From contig DIWI01000066.1 in assembly GCA_002428415.1 (NCBI GenBank), positions 37,498-55,809 of the forward strand: 18,312 bases of DNA, written 5' to 3'. How positions within the stretch are numbered: the stretch's first letter is position 1; each line of letters starts with the position of its first letter. The notes under the pieces were generated by a model that saw only the letters and a list, made by a program, of their open reading frames with translations, was not told the origin of the DNA and did no database searches. Position numbers and translations under genes: made by a program. Source of the stretch: Clostridiaceae bacterium UBA6110. GTDB taxonomy: Bacteria; Bacillota; Clostridia; Clostridiales; Clostridiaceae. Below are positions 11,442-18,312 of this stretch, one piece after another.

Positions 11442-14400
11442 ATGTACAAGAAGGTTGACGGATCAAAGACCTTTACAAGCATGGAAAAAAATGTGAGGGA
11501 TCTCTGGAAGGAAAAGGACATCATCAACAAGAGCTATGCGCTCAATCCCGATGGCGAGACCTTCACGTTCTATGACGGACCTCCGACAGCAAATGGAAAG
11601 CCTCATGTAGGCCATGTCTTGACCAGGGTGGTCAAGGACCTGATACCAAGGTATAAGTCAATGAAGGGCTATCAGGTATTAAGGAAGGCGGGCTGGGACA
11701 CTCATGGACTTCCAGTCGAGCTTGAGGTTGAAAAGAAGCTTGGAATCTCAGGCAAGCAGGATATCGAGGCATTCGGAGTGGAAAACTTCATCAAGGAATG
11801 CAAGGAGAGCGTATTCAAGTATGTTGGAATGTGGAAGGAAATGTCCGATATGGTTGGCTTCTGGGTCGACATGGACAACCCATATGTAACCTTCGACAAC
11901 AACTATATAGAATCTGAATGGTGGGCTCTGAAGACCATGTGGGAAAGCGACCTGCTTTACAAGGGATTCAAGGTCATGCCATATTGCCCAAGATGCGGAA
12001 CCGGGCTTTCTTCCCATGAGGTTGCGCAGGGGTATAAGGATGTAAGGGACACTACTGCAATAGCCAAGTTCAAGCTCAAGGGCGAGGACAACAAGTACAT
12101 ACTTGCCTGGACGACTACTCCATGGACTCTGCCTTCAAACGCAGCACTTGCCCTTAACAAGAGCTTTACATATGCAGAGGTCAGGGTAGGAGATGAAATA
12201 CTCATACTTGCAAAGGAACTGATCGGAACGGTACTCAAGGACCTTGAGCATGAGGTTGTCAGGGAGTTCCTGGGAGAGGAGCTTCTTGGAAAGGACTACG
12301 AGCAGCTGATACCTTTCCACACTCCTGAAAAGAGGGCGTTCTTCGTTATACACGGCGATTTCGTAACTCTTTCAGATGGTACCGGAATAGTCCATATCGC
12401 ACCTGCATACGGTGAGGATGACTACAATGTGGGAATGAGGAACAACGTCCCATTCATCCATCTTGTAGATGCAGAAGGAAAGTTCGTTCAGGAAGTTACT
12501 CCATTTGCAGGAATGAACGTGAAGAAAGCTGATCCGGAGATACTCCACTGGCTGGAGCATGAGAACAAGCTGTTCTCGACGGACAAGTACCTGCACTCAT
12601 ACCCGCATTGCTGGAGATGCGATACGCCGCTCCTATACTATCCTAAGGACAGCTGGTTCATAAGGATGAGTTCGCTAAGGAATGAGCTCATGGAAAATTC
12701 GGACAGCGTCAACTGGTACCCTGATAACATCAGGACTGGAAGAATGGGTAAATTCCTTGAGAATGTAATAGATTGGAGCCTTTCAAGGGACAGGTACTGG
12801 GGAACTCCGCTTCCGATATGGGAATGCTCATGCGGACACAGGGAGTGCATAGGTGGAATACAGGAGCTTAAGGAAAAGGGAATCGACGTTCCTGAGAATA
12901 TCGAGCTTCACAAGCCTTATATAGATGAGGTATTCCTCACATGTGAAAAGTGCGGCGGAACCATGAAGAGAACCCATGAGGTAATAGACGCATGGTTTGA
13001 CAGCGGTTCAATGCCTTTTGCGCAGTGGCACTATCCGTTTGAGAACAAGGAGTTATTCGAGAAGAACTTCCCCGCTCAGTTCATATCTGAAGCTGTAGAC
13101 CAGACAAGAGGATGGTTCTATACCCTTCTCGCCATAAGCACTGCACTCTTTGGAAAGAGCTCCTTCCAGAACTGCATTGTCCTCGGACATGTGCTGGACA
13201 AGAAGGGCATCAAGATGTCGAAGCATAAGGGCAATGTAGTAGAACCGATGAAGATACTTGAAGAGATCGGAGCGGATGCTACCAGATGGCACTTCCTTAC
13301 AGCATCAGCACCATGGCTGCCGGTAAGGTTCTCGGAAGAGGATGTTGCTGAGAGCCAGAGGAAGTTCATATCGACCTACTTTAACGTGTATTCCTTCTAT
13401 GTTCTGTACGCGGAGCTCGATAGCTTTAATCCGCTTGAATACAGGGAGTTCCAGTCTGAGAACATAATGGACAAATGGATACTTTCAAAGCTCAACAGCC
13501 TTGTTAAGGGAGTTGAGGAACATATGGATTCCTATGACATAACAGGAGCTGCCCTCCTCATCGAGGATTTCACAGACGAGCTTTCAAACTGGTATGTAAG
13601 AAGGAACAGGTCAAGGTTCTGGTCCGACAGGCTTTCTGAAGACAAGATCGGAGCATATACCACGCTATATGAGGTACTTGTTACCCTGACTAAGGTAGCT
13701 GCACCGTTCATACCATTCCTGACTGAGGAAGTATATCAGAACCTGGTTAGGGGACTTGACCAGGATTCACCTGAATCAGTGCATCTTACGAACTTCCCTT
13801 CATGCATCGAAGCATGCGTGGACAAAGAGCTCGAGAGGCAGATGGACCTTGCGTACAGCCTTGTGAAGCTTGGCAGAAGCGCAAGAAACGCAGCAAACAT
13901 AAAGAACAGGCAGCCGCTCAGCTCAATGCTCATATCAGAGAAGGAGCTTCCGGAATATTATGGTGACATAATAAAGGATGAGCTGAACGTAAAGGAGGTC
14001 GTGCTTGGAGCCGACCTGTCAAAATACGTCAACTATGAGATAAAGCCAAACCTTCCGGTGCTTGGCAAGTCTTTCGGCAAGCTCATACCTGGCATCAAGG
14101 CTGAGATTGCCAAGATGGACCAGATGAAACTGGCAAGAAGGGTAGACAAGGGAGAGACTGTTGAAATAACGGTAGCTGGAACTGAAATCGGACTATCCAG
14201 CGAAAACCTGCTTGTAACCATGCAGGGACTCGAAGGCTTCGCTTTCTCCGGTGAAGGAGAGCTGGGAGTAGTCCTCGACACCAACATAACCGATGAGCTG
14301 AGAGAGGAAGGCAATGTAAGGGAAGTCATATCCAAGATCCAGACTATGAGGAAGGAAAAGGGATTTGAGGTTGCCGACAAGATTGTGCTCTTCGTAAGCG

Positions 14401-14558
14401 GGAATGAACTAATTGAGGACATCATACGAAAGAACAGCGAACATATCATGAGGGAGACTCTCACACTGGACATAAGGTTCGGTGAGGAAGAGGAGTCCCA
14501 GGAAGCTAACATCAATGGCGAAAAGCTCATGATGGGAGCAAAGGTCGCTGGAAAATAA
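11442..14558 (+). CDS. ileS: Isoleucyl-tRNA synthetase, type 2 (eukaryote-like)
   Basis: This cytosolic enzyme (1038 aa) charges tRNA-Ile with isoleucine. The HIGH-type motif is GKPHVGHVL (HVGH at 55-58) and the KMSKS loop reads KMSKH (591-595). The inserted editing domain (about 200-400) carries TTTPWTLPSN (224-233) and GTGIVHIAPAYGEDD (313-327). An anticodon-binding region follows the KMSK loop, and a long C-terminal extension makes up the last ~200 residues. Paired cysteines (CPRC at 182-185, CEKC at 501-504) resemble zinc-binding knuckles. Total length and the KMSKH-KGNV form place it with the long type 2 enzymes common in Clostridia, not the ~930-aa E. coli type. The start ATG lies behind AAGGAG (11427-11432), directly after the T-box terminator. 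Confidence 0.97.
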   Translation: MYKKVDGSKTFTSMEKNVRDLWKEKDIINKSYALNPDGETFTFYDGPPTANGKPHVGHVLTRVVKDLIPRYKSMKGYQVLRKAGWDTHGLPVELEVEKKLGISGKQDIEAFGVENFIKECKESVFKYVGMWKEMSDMVGFWVDMDNPYVTFDNNYIESEWWALKTMWESDLLYKGFKVMPYCPRCGTGLSSHEVAQGYKDVRDTTAIAKFKLKGEDNKYILAWTTTPWTLPSNAALALNKSFTYAEVRVGDEILILAKELIGTVLKDLEHEVVREFLGEELLGKDYEQLIPFHTPEKRAFFVIHGDFVTLSDGTGIVHIAPAYGEDDYNVGMRNNVPFIHLVDAEGKFVQEVTPFAGMNVKKADPEILHWLEHENKLFSTDKYLHSYPHCWRCDTPLLYYPKDSWFIRMSSLRNELMENSDSVNWYPDNIRTGRMGKFLENVIDWSLSRDRYWGTPLPIWECSCGHRECIGGIQELKEKGIDVPENIELHKPYIDEVFLTCEKCGGTMKRTHEVIDAWFDSGSMPFAQWHYPFENKELFEKNFPAQFISEAVDQTRGWFYTLLAISTALFGKSSFQNCIVLGHVLDKKGIKMSKHKGNVVEPMKILEEIGADATRWHFLTASAPWLPVRFSEEDVAESQRKFISTYFNVYSFYVLYAELDSFNPLEYREFQSENIMDKWILSKLNSLVKGVEEHMDSYDITGAALLIEDFTDELSNWYVRRNRSRFWSDRLSEDKIGAYTTLYEVLVTLTKVAAPFIPFLTEEVYQNLVRGLDQDSPESVHLTNFPSCIEACVDKELERQMDLAYSLVKLGRSARNAANIKNRQPLSSMLISEKELPEYYGDIIKDELNVKEVVLGADLSKYVNYEIKPNLPVLGKSFGKLIPGIKAEIAKMDQMKLARRVDKGETVEITVAGTEIGLSSENLLVTMQGLEGFAFSGEGELGVVLDTNITDELREEGNVREVISKIQTMRKEKGFEVADKIVLFVSGNELIEDIIRKNSEHIMRETLTLDIRFGEEEESQEANINGEKLMMGAKVAGK

Positions 14559-14567
14559 GTAAATTTG

Positions 14568-14600
14568 GGTCGCAGGGCTAACCTGCGGCCTGATTTTTTT
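14568..14600 (+). terminator. Intrinsic terminator of ileS
   Basis: GGTCGCAGG (14568-14576) pairs with CCTGCGGCC (14582-14590, one G-U) around a 5-nt loop and is followed by TGATTTTTTT. It lies about 10 nt after the ileS stop. Confidence 0.92.
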
Positions 14601-14877
14601 ATTCAGTCATTTGAACAGATGTAAATATTTCAGAAAATCTTCGGATTTTCATACTTTTTTATTGAAACAAGGAACAATTTTGCAGATAATGTATTATAAT
14701 AAAAATGATAAGGTTTACTCTAAAACATTGAAAAGAAATGAGTGGCTATCGTTCGTGATTTTATGAAAATGAATGAAAATGATAGCCTGAAATAATAGGA
14801 ACACAAGACAATCTGTAGTATAATATCAGGATATGGTTTAGAAGACTTATTAATAGAATATAGGGGAGTGAATTATA
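14601..14877 (+). promoter_or_regulatory. Upstream region of the LacI-type regulator
   Basis: About 280 AT-rich bases hold no gene. From left to right I see: a perfect 7-bp hairpin with a C(UUCG)G loop (14633-14650) followed by ATACTTTTTTA, probably a second weak terminator; a TATAAT (14695-14700) without a clear -35; an inverted repeat GGCTATCGTT/AATGATAGCC (14744-14753 with 14778-14787, one G-U); inside it a perfect tandem repeat ATGAAAATGA twice (14763-14782); and a second TATAAT (14819-14824), again lacking a good -35. The GGGGAG ribosome site precedes the ATG at 14878. The repeats are good candidates for an operator, or for a leader hairpin if transcription starts upstream. Confidence 0.5.
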
Positions 14878-15873
14878 ATGGCAGCTTCAATCAAAGATGT
14901 TGCTAAGTTGGCTGGGGTTTCAATAGCAACCGTATCAAGAGTTTTGAACAATGTTGACGTGGTTAATGATGATACCAAGAAAAAGGTGCAGGATGCAATC
15001 CAAGCCTTAAGCTACAGGCCAAACATAGTAGCAAGGAGTCTTAAGACTCAAAAGACAAAGACAATAGGAATACTGATTCCCGACATATCGAATCAGTTCT
15101 ATCCTGAGGTAGTAAGAGGAGCGGAGGACGTAGCCAACATATATGACTACAACATAATACTCTGCAATTCAGACACTGACCTTGACAAGGAAAAGGAATA
15201 TATCAAGGTTCTGAAGGAAAAGATGGTGGACGGAATGCTCTACATGAGTTCACAGCTTGATCCTGAAATCCTTGACCTCATAGACGAGCTTGAACTGAAG
15301 ACCGTCCTTGTGGAGACTAAGGCACCTGGCAAGAAGCATCCCAGCGTCACCATCGACAACAGGAAGGCAGCCTACGATGCTACAAAGTATCTTATAGACA
15401 AGGGTAACAAGAGAATCGCTTACATAGGCATGAAGAAGGACAGGAAGAATGCTGTAGCCAAGAGATATGAAGGCTACGAGAAAGCCCTCAAGGACAGTGG
15501 CATTGAGCTTGACCCGGACCTTCTGTATTATGGAGACCTCAAGCCACCGGCAGGATATAAGGGAATCAACGTCATACTTGAAAACGGAAGCATAGATGCG
15601 GTTTTTTGCGCATCCGACGAAATTGCAATGGGCGCAATAAATGCACTCAGGGACAAGGGCATCAAGTGTCCTGAAGAAGTAGACGTAATAGGCTTCAACG
15701 ACATTTATCTGGCTTCTATCTTCTATCCGAAGATAACAACCATAGCACAGCCTATGTACGACATGGGATCAGTGGGAATGAGGATGCTCATAAAGGTCAT
15801 TAACAACAAGCCGCTTGATGAAGAGCAGTATGAACTCCAGTACCATCTGGTTGAGAGGGATTCTGTAAAGTAG
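14878..15873 (+). CDS. LacI/GalR-family regulator, CcpA-like
   Basis: This 331-aa transcription regulator has an N-terminal helix-turn-helix (SIKDVAKLAGVSIATVSRVLNN, about 4-25), a hinge helix (YRPNIVARSLKTQKT) and a periplasmic-binding-protein-like sensor domain starting TIGILIPDISNQFYPEVVRGAEDVA. Several stretches look strongly like CcpA, the carbon catabolite control protein of Bacillota: YDYNIILCNSDTDLDKEKEY, KMVDGMLYMS, PSVTIDNRKAAYDA and the C-terminal QPMYDMGSVGMRMLIK. Length also fits CcpA (332-334 aa). No sugar gene is next to it, which suits a global regulator better than a local one. I cannot exclude a paralogue, so no symbol is given. A terminator follows 8 nt after the stop. Confidence 0.88.
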   Translation: MAASIKDVAKLAGVSIATVSRVLNNVDVVNDDTKKKVQDAIQALSYRPNIVARSLKTQKTKTIGILIPDISNQFYPEVVRGAEDVANIYDYNIILCNSDTDLDKEKEYIKVLKEKMVDGMLYMSSQLDPEILDLIDELELKTVLVETKAPGKKHPSVTIDNRKAAYDATKYLIDKGNKRIAYIGMKKDRKNAVAKRYEGYEKALKDSGIELDPDLLYYGDLKPPAGYKGINVILENGSIDAVFCASDEIAMGAINALRDKGIKCPEEVDVIGFNDIYLASIFYPKITTIAQPMYDMGSVGMRMLIKVINNKPLDEEQYELQYHLVERDSVK

Positions 15874-15881
15874 GACCCCAT

Positions 15882-15917
15882 AAAAGGACGAAGCTTAATG
15901 CATATCGTCCTTTTTTA
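15882..15917 (+). terminator. Intrinsic terminator of the LacI-type gene
   Basis: AAAAGGACGA (15882-15891) pairs with TCGTCCTTTT (15905-15914) across a 13-nt loop, with the T-run continuing to 15916. Confidence 0.9.
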
Positions 15918-15996
15918 TCTCCATTTATAATATCATTACGATATATAATGAAATGACAAAAATAATTAGAATCAGCGTGAAAGGGGATCGTTTGTA

Positions 15997-16380
15997 TTGG
16001 AAGCGTTGCGGATAAAGCTTCTTAGTGGAAGATACGGAGTTGCAAGACTCTCAGGCGGTAGTCTGATTCCTGATTGGATTAAAGGTGAATTCATATCAGT
16101 TACATTAACGACTGATGAGCTGTCAGTCACTTGCCTTGAAGACTGCATTCCGGATGGGATAACATGTGAAAAGGGATGGAGGGTGCTGAAGATCCTAGGA
16201 CCACTGGATTTCGCTCTGGTAGGGATTCTGTCAAGAATCAGCGGCATCCTTGCTGAGAAGCAAATCAGCATTTTCGCAATATCAACATTCGATACTGACT
16301 ATATACTCGTCAAGAATGACAAGACACCGAATGCTGTGGCAGCATTGAAGGAAGAAGGATTTGTGGTCACTGGAATATGA
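15997..16380 (+). CDS. ACT-domain protein (COG3603 type)
   Basis: This 127-aa small protein has a C-terminal ACT ligand-binding domain (about residues 60-127). The features are: IKLLSGRYGVARL at the start, EFISVTLTTDELSVTC in the middle, then GWRVLKILGPLDFALVGILSRISGILAEKQISIFAISTFDTDYILVK, the pattern of a conserved bacterial family related to CASTOR-type ACT proteins. It probably senses an amino acid or similar metabolite; no partner is apparent. The start appears to be TTG at 15997, behind AAGGGG (about 10 nt spacing); no ATG or GTG fits the conserved N-terminus. Two TATAAT sequences (15926-15931 and 15944-15949) lie upstream and could be its -10 elements. Confidence 0.82.
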   Translation: MEALRIKLLSGRYGVARLSGGSLIPDWIKGEFISVTLTTDELSVTCLEDCIPDGITCEKGWRVLKILGPLDFALVGILSRISGILAEKQISIFAISTFDTDYILVKNDKTPNAVAALKEEGFVVTGI

Positions 16381-16446
16381 CCGCAAAAAGCTTATTATGA
16401 GGCAGGGATATAAACAACAGAAAAATTGAAATTTTAGGAGATTAGC

Positions 16447-16938
16447 ATGGAAAATAACATTAGCTTCAGGTTCGCATCAGCTTCCGATTCCGACCTGATA
16501 CTTCAGTTCATAAAGGAACTGGCAGAATACGAAAATCTTTCTTCAGAGGTAGTCGCAACTCCTGAGATTTTGAAAGAGTGGCTGTTTATTAAGAAGAAGG
16601 CAGAGGTCATCATTGGAGAAGTGAATGGATGCCCTGTTGGTTTTGCACTCTTTTTCCATAACTTCTCAACGTTTCTCGGAAGAGCAGGCATTTACCTTGA
16701 AGACCTCTATATCCGTTTGGAGTACAGAGGCAGGGGATTCGGGAAGGCTTTCATGAGAAAGCTTGCAGGGATAGCTGTTGAAAGAGGCTGCGGTCGTTTC
16801 GAATGGTCATGCCTTGACTGGAACAAGAGAAGCATCGATTTCTATATGTCCCTTGGAGCAAGACCAATGTCAGATTGGACCGGATACAGGCTTGATGGGG
16901 ACTCACTAACTGAACTTGTTGGAATGGAATCAATTTAG
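16447..16938 (+). CDS. GNAT-family N-acetyltransferase (diamine acetyltransferase-like)
   Basis: This 163-aa acetyl-CoA-dependent acetyltransferase has an acetyl-CoA pyrophosphate loop RGRGFGKA (94-101) after the strand IYLEDLYIRLEY. The later CGRFEWSCLDWNKRSIDFYMSLGARPM (115-141) is the block typical of the spermidine/spermine and diamine acetyltransferase (SAT)-like subgroup. The substrate is therefore perhaps a polyamine, thialysine or other small amine, but this cannot be settled from sequence. The ATG follows AGGAG (16436-16440). The PgpA-like gene starts 11 nt after its stop, with a ribosome site overlapping the stop codon (TAGGGAGG), so the two are in one transcript. Confidence 0.87.
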   Translation: MENNISFRFASASDSDLILQFIKELAEYENLSSEVVATPEILKEWLFIKKKAEVIIGEVNGCPVGFALFFHNFSTFLGRAGIYLEDLYIRLEYRGRGFGKAFMRKLAGIAVERGCGRFEWSCLDWNKRSIDFYMSLGARPMSDWTGYRLDGDSLTELVGMESI

Positions 16939-16949
16939 GGAGGTTTATT

Positions 16950-17447
16950 ATGGCTTATAAGTATGATATGGAGGAGCTCTACAGGATGACTGTGGAAATA
17001 CTGGAGAAACGAGGGGTAAAGCTGGAAGACATAGCCGAAATAGTCATGGTCCTCCAAAAAAAATATTATGAGGACCTTACAATCGAAATCTGTCTGGAGA
17101 ATATCAGGCAGGTTCTTAGAAAAAGGGAGATTGTGCATGCTATCCTTACCGGTGTGGCTCTGGATGAGATAGCAGAAAAGAAAGGGCTTCCTGAGCCTTT
17201 GCAGAGCATAGTGGAAAGCGATGAGCCTCTTTATGGCATTGATGAGATAATTCCTCTCTCGATAGTCAATGTCTATGGAACAATCGGCCTTACAAACTAC
17301 GGATATCTCGACAAGGAAAAGATTGGAATAATAAGAGACCTTGACTTGATGAAGCATCAGAATAGGGTACATACATTCCTGGATGACCTTGTTGCAGCAA
17401 TAGCGGCAGCTGCTGCAAGCAGGATTGCCCACTCGGAAAGAAAGTGA
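16950..17447 (+). CDS. Phosphatidylglycerophosphatase A-like protein (YutG type)
   Basis: This 165-aa protein closely follows the pattern of the B. subtilis YutG/PgpA family: VLRKREIVHAILTGVALDEIAEKKGLPEPLQ, then ESDEPLYGIDEIIPLSIVNVYGTIGLTNYGYLDK and the C-terminal VHTFLDDLVAAIAAAAASRIAH. Family members dephosphorylate phosphatidylglycerophosphate to phosphatidylglycerol in membrane lipid synthesis, but the YutG-type branch is shorter and less hydrophobic than E. coli PgpA, so the activity is inferred. The start is well fixed by GGGAGG 6 nt upstream. The last codons overlap the next gene by 4 nt (GTGA), which implies coupling to a small membrane protein. Confidence 0.87.
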   Translation: MAYKYDMEELYRMTVEILEKRGVKLEDIAEIVMVLQKKYYEDLTIEICLENIRQVLRKREIVHAILTGVALDEIAEKKGLPEPLQSIVESDEPLYGIDEIIPLSIVNVYGTIGLTNYGYLDKEKIGIIRDLDLMKHQNRVHTFLDDLVAAIAAAAASRIAHSERK

Positions 17448-17878
17448 AGTGCAAAGGAATGTATGTCTGGTCGATAATCATAATTGTCGTATCCAATATC
17501 CTCTACAATGTTTCTCTTAAGCTGACGCCTGAGAATGCAAGTCCTTTTCCGGCTCTCCTTGCTACTTATGCAGCAGCTGCAACAGCTGTTGTCATAGCAT
17601 CACTTTTTGACAAGTCAGGCAAAGGACTAATAAGTGGCATGAAGGACCTGAACTGGACAAGCATTGTTCTCGGGCTCTCGATTGCAGGTCTTGAATTTGG
17701 ATATCTTATGGCATTCAGGTCGGGATGGAACATTAGCACGGGTTCCCTTGTTGCAAACATACTTCTCGCAGTGACAATAATTCCTATAGGGATAATATTC
17801 TTCAGGGAGGACTTCAGCCTCATGAAGGCTGCGGGAGCGGCACTATGCATATTCGGGCTGGTGCTGATAAATTGGTAG
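17444..17878 (+). CDS. Half-size EamA/DMT-like membrane protein
   Basis: This is a 144-aa integral membrane protein with about five hydrophobic segments (near residues 7-25, 34-56, 71-92, 99-120 and 127-144). The arrangement and the end FREDFSLMKAAGAALCIFGLVLINW match a single EamA repeat of the drug/metabolite transporter superfamily; typical EamA transporters carry two such repeats. It would need to dimerise to transport. The start is taken as GTG at 17444, overlapping the preceding stop as GTGA, with GGAAAG upstream; an in-frame ATG at 17459 has its AAGGA directly abutting it and is less likely. The substrate is unknown, and the coupling to a PgpA-like gene could hint at lipid or precursor transport. 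Confidence 0.72.
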   Translation: MKCKGMYVWSIIIIVVSNILYNVSLKLTPENASPFPALLATYAAAATAVVIASLFDKSGKGLISGMKDLNWTSIVLGLSIAGLEFGYLMAFRSGWNISTGSLVANILLAVTIIPIGIIFFREDFSLMKAAGAALCIFGLVLINW

Positions 17879-17933
17879 GGGACATCGCAGGTATTTAGCG
17901 GTGAAGGAAATAAAAGCTTAATAATATGTAGGT

Positions 17934-17976
17934 AAAAAAATCGACGAAACTTTGGTAAGTTTTCGTCGATTTTTTT
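17934..17976. terminator. Strong terminator, T-runs on both strands
   Basis: A perfect 16-bp inverted repeat, AAAAAAATCGACGAAA (17934-17949) with its complement at 17961-17976, encloses an 11-nt loop. It ends the ACT/GNAT/PgpA/EamA group on the + strand and can also stop transcription coming from the - strand gene at the right edge. Confidence 0.92.
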
Positions 17977-18110
17977 GCAATTATGGATTTGAGGTATTGA
18001 ATAGATTTCCACAAACCCTTCAAATTTGTAAATAACATACTGATAGAATGGATCAGCTGGACTTGTGGATGTAGTGGCAACCCATATGTTGATTCAGTAG
18101 ACTGAATTTG

Positions 18111-18312
18111 TCATGTCATGACTTTGTTCATATAACTGATGAAGTCCATTCTGTTCAATTGCTCAAGGATTAAAAATGAAAGACGTAGATTTAACTGGAT
18201 GCGTTCGTTGCTTAAGTCTAAGCTATGAAATTCCTCTATTCTTTGTAGTCTGTATTTTAAGGTGTTGTAATGAATATGCAAAATATCTGTGAATGATAAT
18301 CTGATAGTGTAC
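18111..18312 (-). CDS. PucR/CdaR-type regulator, C-terminal end (partial)
   Basis: This is an open - strand frame entering from the right edge and ending at TGA (18113-18111), leaving 66 visible residues. The segment reads LSFTDILHIHYNTLKYRLQRIEEF followed by LDLSNERIQLNLRLSFLILE, which matches the C-terminal helix-turn-helix of the PucR family (consensus with 'L.vH.NTl.yRl.ri..l.g.dl....r..l.lal'). Such regulators often control purine, sugar-acid or stress genes; which applies here cannot be told without the missing N-terminal part. Between its stop and the strong terminator are about 130 bases with no gene, holding only a 16-bp near-palindrome (18092-18107). Confidence 0.75.
   Translation of the reverse strand, partial: YTIRLSFTDILHIHYNTLKYRLQRIEEFHSLDLSNERIQLNLRLSFLILEQLNRMDFISYMNKVMT

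Noticed and set aside
14033..14530. 165-codon - strand frame inside ileS
   Set aside because: Serine-rich antisense shadow of a highly conserved gene.
15996..16010. Possible cre (CcpA) site TTGGAAGCGTTGCGG near the ACT gene start
   Set aside because: Only the left half matches the cre pattern; the right half lacks the expected A/T and CA positions and it lies in coding sequence.
16935..17432. 165-codon - strand frame opposite the PgpA-like gene
   Set aside because: It is the antisense of a strong family match, cysteine- and tyrosine-rich, with no ribosome site.

Overview
The window looks like a chromosomal segment of a low-to-middle GC Gram-positive bacterium (Bacillota, most likely class Clostridia). 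The signs are purine-rich Shine-Dalgarno sites (AGGAGG, GAGGTG), heavy use of AGG/AGA arginine and ATA isoleucine codons, many intrinsic terminators, a T-box leader in front of ileS, a long eukaryote-like (type 2) isoleucyl-tRNA synthetase, a YutG-type PgpA protein and a CcpA-like LacI regulator. No genus can be fixed from the sequence alone. There are no tRNA or rRNA genes, insertion sequences or CRISPR arrays, and no clear prophage signature.

Region 1 (1-4400, + strand): a mannose-family PTS in the order IIC (5' truncated by the window edge), IID, IIA, IIB, followed by a D-2-hydroxyacid dehydrogenase and a Cof-type HAD phosphatase. This is probably an uptake and catabolic unit for an unidentified sugar or sugar derivative. 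Two non-coding stretches stand out: a hairpin-rich 177-nt gap between IID and IIA, and a terminator with an overlapping alternative hairpin between IIB and the dehydrogenase.

Region 2 (4400-8090, + strand): two overlapping genes encode a heterodimeric ABC exporter with one degenerate and one canonical ATP site. The unit ends in a perfect terminator shared with the convergent genes.

Region 3 (8082-9452, - strand): an SH3-like protein, a TudS-related protein that has lost the expected cysteines, and a PhnB-like VOC protein. The first two share a promoter, which lies just beyond the hairpin ending the VOC gene.

Region 4 (9453-14600, + strand): a compact run of a BFD-type [2Fe-2S] protein, a nitroreductase, a barnase-like RNase predicted to be a lipoprotein, and barstar. 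The barstar stop codon lies inside the -35 box of a consensus promoter driving an isoleucine T-box and ileS. I see no terminator between barstar and the T-box terminator.

Region 5 (14600-18312): a CcpA-like LacI regulator with an unusual repeat-bearing leader, then an ACT-domain protein, a GNAT acetyltransferase, a PgpA-like phosphatase and a half-size EamA-like membrane protein in one direction. At the right edge is the C-terminal helix-turn-helix end of a PucR/CdaR-type regulator on the - strand.

The best candidates for something undescribed are the structured RNA inside the PTS operon, the cysteine-free TudS-like/SH3 pair, and the redox/lipobarnase/barstar operon that reads into the ileS T-box.
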